Assembly: GCA_008016945.1 (NCBI GenBank)
Contig: SSGN01000201.1
Coordinates: 1 to 5,034, forward strand
DNA from: Flavobacteriales bacterium
Lineage (GTDB): Bacteria > Bacteroidota > Bacteroidia > Flavobacteriales > PHOS-HE28
Direction of reading: 5' to 3'
DNA: 5,034 bases
Shown here: piece by piece, positions 1-5,034 of the stretch
How the letters are laid out: every line of letters begins with the position of its first letter
Numbering within the stretch: the stretch's first letter is position 1
Position numbers and translations under genes: made by a program
Notes under the pieces: model-generated
Databases searched by the model: none
What the model was told of the DNA's origin: nothing
Seen by the model: the letters and a program-made list of their open reading frames with translations, nothing else

Positions 1-1
1 C

Positions 2-91
2 CAGATGGGGCGCCTGATCGGTGCTACCTATGCCGAGGGGTTCACCGTGACCCGCCCGCCCGGGGTGAAGGACCTGTTGGACCTCGCCTGA
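2..91 (+). CDS. C-terminal end of an unidentified protein (5' partial)
   Basis: An open frame enters from the left edge and ends at a TGA at 89-91, giving the last 29 residues of a protein, beginning QMGRLIGATYAEGF and ending LLDLA. The frame is short, but its codons look real: about 26 of 29 third positions are G or C, while second positions are mixed, as expected for coding DNA in a GC-rich genome. I do not recognise the family from this tail and assign no function. It runs opposite to the polysaccharide genes and meets them tail to tail with 4 bases between the stop codons, so it probably belongs to a different transcript and marks the downstream border of the operon. No signal or membrane segment is visible in the fragment. 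Confidence 0.6.
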   Translation, partial: QMGRLIGATYAEGFTVTRPPGVKDLLDLA

Positions 92-95
92 GCCG

Positions 96-1025
96 TTAGT
101 GGAAGAGCGACCACAACCGCTGTGTGTTCCGGAACCCCAGGATCCGATACAGGGCCAGGTAGTTCCGGCCCGTGGTGGGCGATACCGTCGGATGGAAGTC
201 CTTCGGTAGCTGTTCGCGGTGGAAGGTCAGCGCGGCTTGGGGGTCGTGTTCATACAACACGCGGATCGAATCGAACAGGAACTGATGGAAGGCCTTGAGC
301 TGTTCCGGGCTCCGCTGGTCGCGCAGGTGTTCGATGATCCGCGTACGCAGGTTCACGTATCGGATCCAGTTGCCGCCCAGGTTCGTCTGGGTGATGGATC
401 CCGAAGCCCTTTTCCGTACGATGCTGTATAGCTCCGTATCGAAGAGGACCCGCTTTGTGGTCTTCAGTACACGGAACATCAGGTCGTACTCCTGGCTGCT
501 GCGCATGGTCTCGTCCCAGCCGTGTACCTGCTCCACCACGTCGCGTTTCCACAGGTTGCTGATGGTGTTGCCCAGGTCCGTGCGCATCAGGTGTATCCAC
601 AGGTCGCCGTGCCGCGTGTAGTAACGCTCCTGCTGCACTCTGCCGTCGGCTTCGATGATCCGGAAACTGCCCACGATCAGGTCCGGCAGGTCGTTCTTCT
701 GAGCCAACCGCACCTGGTGGCCGATCTTGCGCGGCATCAGGAGGTCGTCGGCATCCATGAACTGGATGTACGTTCCGGAGCTTTCGCGAAGGCCATGGTT
801 GCGTGCGGCCGTGGCACCACGGTTCTCCTGGCGGATGGTCCGGATGATGTGTCCGCGCGGTGCCGTTCGGGCTATGGCGGCGATGCGCTCAACGGTGTCG
901 TCCTGGCTGCCATCGTCCACGCAGAGCACTTCCAGGTCGGCATGGTCCTGTGCTAGGATGCTGTCCAGGCATTCCCCGATGAACGCACCGACGTTGTAGC
1001 AGGGAATGATCACCGAGACCTTCAT
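96..1025 (-). CDS. Glycosyltransferase family 2 (GT-A fold)
   Basis: A 309-residue inverting sugar transferase of family GT2, expected to move a sugar from a nucleotide-sugar donor to a growing lipid-linked glycan on the cytoplasmic side of the inner membrane. Seen directly: the N-terminal strand and nucleotide-binding start VSVIIPCYN (residues 3-11), VDDGS (36-40), NRGATAARN (68-76), the metal-binding DxD-type motif DAD (91-93) and QEYD (178-181) at the place of the acidic catalytic-base motif. The last 90 or so residues are a helical tail without membrane segments. Length is normal for a single-domain GT2. I chose the ATG at 1025 because the family's first beta strand starts immediately after it. 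A TTG at 1088 would add 21 Pro/Arg/Lys-rich residues (PKPPKRP just before the Met) that do not look like part of the fold. No clear Shine-Dalgarno sequence precedes either start. It is the last gene of the operon, 59 bases after the flippase stop. Donor and acceptor sugars cannot be read from the sequence. Confidence 0.92.
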   Translation of the reverse strand: MKVSVIIPCYNVGAFIGECLDSILAQDHADLEVLCVDDGSQDDTVERIAAIARTAPRGHIIRTIRQENRGATAARNHGLRESSGTYIQFMDADDLLMPRKIGHQVRLAQKNDLPDLIVGSFRIIEADGRVQQERYYTRHGDLWIHLMRTDLGNTISNLWKRDVVEQVHGWDETMRSSQEYDLMFRVLKTTKRVLFDTELYSIVRKRASGSITQTNLGGNWIRYVNLRTRIIEHLRDQRSPEQLKAFHQFLFDSIRVLYEHDPQAALTFHREQLPKDFHPTVSPTTGRNYLALYRILGFRNTQRLWSLFH

Positions 1026-1084
1026 CGGGCGCTTGGGCGGCTTGGGTTCATGGGCAAGGGGCGTGGGCCTTCTCCCCGCAGCGG
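1026..1084 (-). other. Spacer between flippase and GT2 genes, or extra N-terminus of the GT2
   Basis: This is the only non-overlapping junction of the operon if the GT2 gene starts at its ATG. The stretch stays open in the GT2 frame up to a TTG at 1088-1086, which forms a TTGA overlap with the flippase stop (1087-1085), similar to the ATGA overlaps at the other two junctions. The encoded peptide is rich in Pro, Arg and Lys and is not part of the usual GT2 fold. I see no ribosome binding site, hairpin or promoter in it. Untranslated spacer is the more likely reading. Confidence 0.4.
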
Positions 1085-2371
1085 TCAAAGATAGGAGCCG
1101 CCATTCCTGCGCTTAGCACGGTACACGTGGCCGAGCCAACGAACCCTGCGCAGGTCATCCGCCTGTGGCAGCAGCAGGCTCAACGGCGATCCGGTGATCC
1201 GCAGGAAGACCACCGTTTGGTACACCATGCTGGTGCCATACGCTAACGAGGCGGTGAACGCGCTCCCTGCCAAGCCATGGCTGGAGATGGCCGGCCATCC
1301 CACCACCAGGGTCACCACTAAGCCCAGCCCGCTGCCGATCATGTTATGTCGGATACGCCCCGTGCCGCTGAGGTAGTGGCTCAGGACCTGTGATCCCGAC
1401 ATGGCCACCAACCCAGGGGCCAGCAACAGGAGCAAAGGGCCAAGGCCGCGAACCTCCTTCCCGAACAGCAGTCCGTACCAGGCGTCGGGCAGGGCGATCA
1501 GTACAACACTGCAACACAGGCCGAAGACCACCGCCACCTTGAAGAGGATCGCCGTGAGCTGGAGTTGGCGCCGTTGCGCCTCGAGGTTGCTGATCCTGCT
1601 GTACAACACCCCGCCGATGCTCTTGGGCACCAGCCAGGTGCCCTCGGCCAACTGGGTGGCCACGCTGTACACGCCGAGTGCCGCGGTGCCACGGAAGGCC
1701 TCGATCAGGTAGTACGCGGCGCGGTAGTTGAACAGCTGGAACAGGTTCGCCAACTGCCCGATACCGCCCTGCACCATCAACGCTCGGAGGTGTTTGCCGG
1801 GTTGGTGGGCAAGGCCCCCTGAGGTGGTCCGCGCCACGTACCAGAACGAGAACACCACCACCAGGCCATAGGCCAGGTAGGAGGCATGTACATGGTCCAT
1901 CAAAGAAGGGCCATCCTGTTCCAGGAGGATGGCGAACGCCGTAAGCTGCACCAGGCTCTGCGATACCAGCAACGTGTTCTGGAGCCCGATGCGTTCTTGG
2001 GCCACGAGGATGTTCAGGTGGATGCTGTTGAGCGCTTGGAGGAAGGCCAGGCCCACCACGTGGAACGCGAAGCCTTCCGGGGCGATGGGGATCCTGCCCA
2101 CCACGGACAAGGCCACCAAGGCCGTGACGAGGGCCCACGCATACGCGGGCAGCAGGAGCGGCCCCACACCGAACCGGGGTACCAGGTACACCAAACCGCC
2201 TCCGCCCACCACGTGTGCCAGGATCAGTACGAGGGTCACGCCGAGGATGATCAGGCTGATGCCCCCCAGGCCTTCGGCGCCCAGGGCACGGCCGGCCAAC
2301 GCCACCATGAGCAGGTTGGTCCCCGTGATGAGCACGCGGGCGCCGATCGTGCCGATCACCGGGCGGATCAT
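1085..2371 (-). CDS. Wzx/MATE-like oligosaccharide flippase
   Basis: A 428-residue integral membrane protein of the polysaccharide transporter (Wzx-like) branch of the MOP/MATE superfamily, expected to flip undecaprenyl-diphosphate-linked oligosaccharides across the inner membrane. Roughly twelve hydrophobic segments can be picked out: about 8-28, 37-62, 73-92, 102-125, 132-150, 163-180, 200-222, 230-255, 275-295, 310-332, 345-365 and 370-392. Family-like patterns include GRALGAEGLG after the first helix (27-36), the LGVYSVATQLAEG stretch starting helix 8 (232-244) with VPKSIGGVLYSRIS just after it (248-261), and YLSGTGR (333-339) before the last helices. The C-terminal 30 residues are basic and cytoplasmic-looking (RRVRW, RAKRRN). 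Length is normal for Wzx. The ATG start at 2371 overlaps the preceding stop as ATGA, which supports it and suggests coupled translation. Location between glycosyltransferase genes fits a Wzx-dependent pathway, although no Wzy polymerase lies in the window. The transported glycan is unknown, so I do not give the wzx symbol. Confidence 0.9.
   Translation of the reverse strand: MIRPVIGTIGARVLITGTNLLMVALAGRALGAEGLGGISLIILGVTLVLILAHVVGGGGLVYLVPRFGVGPLLLPAYAWALVTALVALSVVGRIPIAPEGFAFHVVGLAFLQALNSIHLNILVAQERIGLQNTLLVSQSLVQLTAFAILLEQDGPSLMDHVHASYLAYGLVVVFSFWYVARTTSGGLAHQPGKHLRALMVQGGIGQLANLFQLFNYRAAYYLIEAFRGTAALGVYSVATQLAEGTWLVPKSIGGVLYSRISNLEAQRRQLQLTAILFKVAVVFGLCCSVVLIALPDAWYGLLFGKEVRGLGPLLLLLAPGLVAMSGSQVLSHYLSGTGRIRHNMIGSGLGLVVTLVVGWPAISSHGLAGSAFTASLAYGTSMVYQTVVFLRITGSPLSLLLPQADDLRRVRWLGHVYRAKRRNGGSYL
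2368..2371 (-). other. ATGA stop/start overlap between the propeller-protein and flippase genes
   Basis: The flippase ATG (2371-2369) shares bases with the TGA stop (2370-2368) of the upstream gene. No strong Shine-Dalgarno sequence lies just upstream on the coding strand, so ribosomes finishing the first gene probably restart here. Translation of the flippase may then depend on full translation of the preceding gene. Confidence 0.75.
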
Positions 2372-3978
2372 TCCGTATAGGCCTTGGCTTTGCGCACCGT
2401 ACGGCGCTCTTCGATATCCACTTCCCGGCCTACCTGGGTGGGTCGGAGACCGTCGATCAGGGTGATTTTGCCCAAGGCGCAGACCGTGCGGATGCCGTTG
2501 GGATAGTTGGTGCCCGGAAAGCCAGCGAAGGTGTGCATGGGTTCCTCATGGAAGCGTTCGGTATCGAGCACGTTGATCCGGTTGAAGATCACCTCCGGTC
2601 CTCTCGGGTCCGTGTTGTCCACGGAAGGCCGCCAGAGATATCCGTCATGGATGAAAAAGGTGCCGGCAGAACGGCAACCCGATCCGGCGACCCGGACCGG
2701 GTTCAGTGCGTGCGGCTGGTACGGACCATGCAGTTGAGGGGCGTGGTATGCGCGAAGTACCGTGTCCGGCTCTTCCATATCCGTGCCGAAGAGCCACCAA
2801 CCACCGGCGTGTTCCACACAGGTGGGGTTCATCAGAGCCCGTTCCAGCAAGGTCCCCACGTGATCCAGACTTTCATTGTTCTCCGCCACGCGGAACAGTT
2901 CGATCCGGTCCTGATGCGGATAGCTCACCACCACATATACGCCATCGGGCCGTTCCACGGTGTACGGATAGCCTAGCGCATGCACGGTGGAGAGCATGTT
3001 GCGCGAGCGTTTCAGGATGCCATCGTTGCGGGGGCGCACCCGCGCTATGCTGTCGTTGCTATTGAGCTCGCCACTTTTGCGATAGAGCACGCTCAACTGA
3101 CCGTCGGGGGTCCGGTAGCCGAACGGCTCGGTACGCTGGCTTCCCGGAGAAGGACTTGAGAGCCAACGTACATTGGTGTTGTGCGTATCGGAGAGCAAGG
3201 TGCTGATCGGATGCGGGTAGATGCCCAAATTCCATTCGCCGATGCGGGCCGTACGGCCGGGTACTTCCCGGTTCGGACGAAGTTCGAGGCGCAGCCATTG
3301 CCGGAACAGGTCGAAGAGCCCTTCTTTTCTGCGTGTTGGATCGGCGGTCTCCTCCACGGGAGCCTTCCATTGGCCGAGCCGTGCACGATGCATCTGGATC
3401 GGCAGCCAGGCGCTGGCCTGTAGCATGCCTTGCACATCAAGACGGCCATTGTGCAGGCTGGTGCGGTAGGTGGTGCTCACCGCGGTGCCGTCCGAACCCC
3501 ACAATCGCAGGCATGCCGTGTCGTCCTCCAGCATCCATCCCGTGTGTTCGGGAAACCCATCGCCGGCGAGTCCCGAACCATGGAGGTCGAATTGCCAGAT
3601 CACAGGTGATGGCGTTCCGGGGGGGGGGATCCGGCCGGGGAGAAAGGAGAGCAGCACGTTCGCACCATGGCCTTCCAGGTTCCGCAGTTCGTTCGCGTCG
3701 GGGCTTTCGCCACGGATCGCTACCACCGGTAGGGTGTTCAGGAGTTCGGAAAGGTCCTCTTGTGCCTCCGCATCCGGGCAGAGCAGCGCCAGGATCCGTG
3801 ATCGGAGAGAACCATGGGTGCTACCCTCGTGAGAGGGAACTCCTTGGATGGGTACGCCCAACACCATCACTTGGATGTCAGGCTGTGCAAGGAGGTGCCG
3901 GATGCACCGGGCGTGCCATGCGGGCATGGTCATCCCACTGCAGAGGATGCCGATACGGATCTCGTTGTTGTGGTTCAT
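2368..3978 (-). CDS. Formyltransferase-like domain fused to GINT1_N-like beta-propeller (uncharacterised)
   Basis: A soluble 536-residue protein with two recognisable parts. Residues 1-195 resemble the formyltransferase-like N-terminal domain found on such proteins: the opening strand IRIGILCSG (7-15), the PAWHAR pattern (19-24), VLLSF (108-112) and WQFDLHGSG (128-136), where relatives have a WSFHHGD-like motif. The Asn-His-Asp set of true formyltransferases is not evident, so formyl transfer is doubtful. After a charged linker (about 200-245), residues 246-525 match the five-bladed, GH43-like propeller related to the N-terminal region of plant GINT1 (glucosamine inositolphosphorylceramide transferase 1): WNLGIYPHP (249-257), YPYTVE (337-342), GGWWLFGTD (392-400), HGPYQPHALNPV (417-428), RSAG (436-439), GYLWRPS (446-452) and LIDG (507-510). 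There is no signal peptide or membrane segment, so it is probably cytoplasmic. The ATG at 3978 is set by its ATGA overlap with the GT4 gene. The bacterial family has no role known to me; a part in making or modifying the surface glycan is inferred from its neighbours. A run of ten C lies in codons 117-120. Confidence 0.75.
   Translation of the reverse strand: MNHNNEIRIGILCSGMTMPAWHARCIRHLLAQPDIQVMVLGVPIQGVPSHEGSTHGSLRSRILALLCPDAEAQEDLSELLNTLPVVAIRGESPDANELRNLEGHGANVLLSFLPGRIPPPGTPSPVIWQFDLHGSGLAGDGFPEHTGWMLEDDTACLRLWGSDGTAVSTTYRTSLHNGRLDVQGMLQASAWLPIQMHRARLGQWKAPVEETADPTRRKEGLFDLFRQWLRLELRPNREVPGRTARIGEWNLGIYPHPISTLLSDTHNTNVRWLSSPSPGSQRTEPFGYRTPDGQLSVLYRKSGELNSNDSIARVRPRNDGILKRSRNMLSTVHALGYPYTVERPDGVYVVVSYPHQDRIELFRVAENNESLDHVGTLLERALMNPTCVEHAGGWWLFGTDMEEPDTVLRAYHAPQLHGPYQPHALNPVRVAGSGCRSAGTFFIHDGYLWRPSVDNTDPRGPEVIFNRINVLDTERFHEEPMHTFAGFPGTNYPNGIRTVCALGKITLIDGLRPTQVGREVDIEERRTVRKAKAYTE
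3619..3628 (-). repeat. Ten-base C homopolymer inside the propeller-protein gene (G on the plus strand)
   Basis: Ten consecutive C on the coding strand cover the last base of Ile117 and three CCC codons for Pro118-120, in a loop between the VLLSF and WQF strands of the formyltransferase-like domain. In the given sequence the gene is in frame. Losing one C would bring a TGA at 3602-3600 into frame, leaving a 125-residue product. Gaining one would bring in a TGA at 3439-3437, leaving about 180 residues. The other runs I noticed in the window are no longer than about six bases. It could be a phase-variation site or a sequencing or assembly error. Confidence 0.85.
3975..3978 (-). other. ATGA stop/start overlap between the GT4 and propeller-protein genes
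   Basis: The ATG of the propeller-protein gene (3978-3976) overlaps the TGA stop (3977-3975) of the GT4 gene. The bases just upstream (GGGAA directly before ATG) give only a weak and too-close Shine-Dalgarno-like match. This supports coupled translation and a single transcript. Confidence 0.75.
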
Positions 3979-5034
3979 TTCCCGGTGTCCAAACTACGCC
4001 GATGGATCCGTAAGAAGGCTTGGCCAACGGCCTCTGGACTGGATCGAGCATTCACGCTCGCACGGATCCGCTCGGGGTCGTACTTCGTGGCTTGTTCCAT
4101 CAAGGTGTACATGGCCGCGGCCAAGGCGTCGGTGTCTCCTACCGGGATCAGGATGCCGTTCTCTTCGGTCACGAATCCCTGTGGGCCACCGCATCGCGTG
4201 GCGATCACCGGTTTCCCTTGGGCCAAGGCTTCGCCCGTGACCACGCTGAAGGTCTCCACCCGACTGTTGATGACCACCGCCCAGGTATGCGCCATGTGGT
4301 CGATCACACCCGTGTTCGGCAACCGCCCCAGGAAGGTGATCCGATCGGCCAGGTCCAGTTCCTCCGCGAGTCCGGTCAGCATGGCGCGGTCGGGCCCATC
4401 GCCGATGATGGTGAGCCGAGCATTGACGCCGTTGGCAACCACTTGGGCCAACGCCCGGATCACCCCGCTCACGTTCTTCGTTCGGTCCACCAGGTCGGCC
4501 ACCACCATGAACTGCCCTGGAGCGCCTTGGGGCGGGAGTGGACGCTCCATACCGGGTATCACGTTGGGGACCACGTCATAGCTGGTGCATAGCCCGAGCT
4601 CCACCAATCGATCCCCCAGCCATGCCGATACCGCGGTGGTCCCCGCAGCATCCGCGAAAAGCTTGCGATTCACCCAATGGAACAAGGGGCCACGCCGCTG
4701 GTACGTACCGTCCAGGTATTGGCTGCTCTGTTCGCTGAGGATGTATGGGATGCCGTACCGGTCCTTGATCCACCGTGCGATCAATGCCGGGCGCACCAGG
4801 ATATGCACATGGACCAGAGCGGGCAGGCCTCGACGGGAGAGCACCATGCGCCAACCCGCCATCGCCGCACGCCAGTACCCGATCAGGTTGGCCACCTTGC
4901 GCCACGGGGTCAATGGGCTACGGCTCGCGTGGTAACGGCTCCGTATCACCTGCAACCCATCGGCCTCCACGTGTTCGAGGTGTGCGGGGGCTTCCGGGTC
5001 GGCCTCCACCAATAACACGGTCACTTTGGTGCAC
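3975..5034 (-). CDS. Glycosyltransferase family 4 (GT-B fold), 5' partial
   Basis: A retaining GT4-type sugar transferase, likely acting on a lipid-linked glycan at the cytoplasmic membrane face. The frame is open to the right edge. The only start codon near the edge is a GTG at 5024, but it falls just before VTVLLVEAD, which looks like the second beta strand of the N-terminal Rossmann domain, so about 35-45 residues are probably missing beyond the window. Counting from that Val as 1: VHVHIL (71-76), PYILSEQSS (93-101), where many Bacteroidota relatives have TEHW- or TEHS-type motifs, TAVSAWL (130-136), VVPNVIPG (151-158) linking the two domains, then RTKN (181-184), TIIGDGP (205-211), FLGRLPN (231-237), the EX7E motif E257 to E265 and KPVIATRCGGP (271-281), which bind the nucleotide-sugar donor. 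The C-terminus runs through LAAAMYTLM to DTGK. It overlaps the next gene by ATGA and is the most upstream visible gene of the operon. Sugar specificity cannot be told. Confidence 0.9.
   Translation of the reverse strand, partial: CTKVTVLLVEADPEAPAHLEHVEADGLQVIRSRYHASRSPLTPWRKVANLIGYWRAAMAGWRMVLSRRGLPALVHVHILVRPALIARWIKDRYGIPYILSEQSSQYLDGTYQRRGPLFHWVNRKLFADAAGTTAVSAWLGDRLVELGLCTSYDVVPNVIPGMERPLPPQGAPGQFMVVADLVDRTKNVSGVIRALAQVVANGVNARLTIIGDGPDRAMLTGLAEELDLADRITFLGRLPNTGVIDHMAHTWAVVINSRVETFSVVTGEALAQGKPVIATRCGGPQGFVTEENGILIPVGDTDALAAAMYTLMEQATKYDPERIRASVNARSSPEAVGQAFLRIHRRSLDTGK

Noticed and set aside
1344..2138. 264-codon minus-strand frame inside the flippase gene
   Set aside because: The translation is Pro/Gly/Arg-rich and lacks membrane segments, while the overlapping frame encodes a convincing 12-helix flippase.
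1886..2380. 164-codon plus-strand frame opposite the flippase gene
   Set aside because: The composition is dominated by Gln, His, Asp, Glu and Ala, which is what the reverse complement of hydrophobic membrane codons produces; no domain pattern is seen.
3333..4013. 226-codon plus-strand open frame opposite the propeller-protein gene
   Set aside because: Its product is rich in Arg, Pro, Gly and Ser with no recognisable fold, typical of a shadow frame, and the minus-strand gene explains the region.
3814..4581. 255-codon plus-strand open frame opposite the GT4 gene
   Set aside because: It is antisense to a clear GT4 with EX7E and domain motifs, its translation shows no family pattern, and long antisense frames are expected in GC-rich coding DNA.
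3975..5024. GTG at 5024 as the true start of the GT4 gene
   Set aside because: The frame stays open upstream to the window edge, and the GTG lies at what looks like the second beta strand of the N-terminal domain, so the gene most likely begins outside the window.
1..5034. CRISPR arrays, insertion sequences, tRNA or other RNA genes
   Set aside because: I found no spaced direct repeats, terminal inverted repeats, transposase-like frames or tRNA-like cloverleaf sequences, and coding genes fill nearly all of the window.

Overview
The window looks like part of a chromosomal surface-polysaccharide (O-antigen, capsule or exopolysaccharide) cluster from a GC-rich Gram-negative-type bacterium. Coding third positions are strongly G/C. 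No clear Shine-Dalgarno sequence precedes the three starts visible here, and the GT4 gene resembles versions I associate with Bacteroidota. Bacteroidota is therefore my best guess, at low confidence.

Almost the whole window (96-5034) is one minus-strand gene series, read from right to left: a GT4 glycosyltransferase whose 5' end lies beyond the window (3975-5034); a 536-residue protein with a formyltransferase-like N-terminal domain and a C-terminal beta-propeller related to the N-terminal region of plant GINT1 (2368-3978); a Wzx/MATE-like lipid-linked oligosaccharide flippase (1085-2371); and a GT2 glycosyltransferase (96-1025). The first two junctions are 4-base ATGA stop/start overlaps. 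The third is a 59-base gap, or a TTGA overlap if a TTG start is used. This layout suggests one transcript with coupled translation. At the left edge, the last 29 codons of a plus-strand gene end at 91, only 4 bases from the end of the GT2 gene.

By family knowledge, the two glycosyltransferases would add sugars to a membrane-bound lipid carrier on the cytoplasmic face, and the flippase would move the finished unit to the outer face of the inner membrane. The role of the formyltransferase-like/propeller protein is unknown; it is the least understood gene here. It carries a run of ten C (coding strand) at 3619-3628, the longest homopolymer I noticed in the window. A one-base slip there in either direction would truncate the protein early, so it is a candidate phase-variation site. 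No RNA genes, insertion sequences, CRISPR arrays or clear terminators were seen. The operon promoter must lie to the right of the window.
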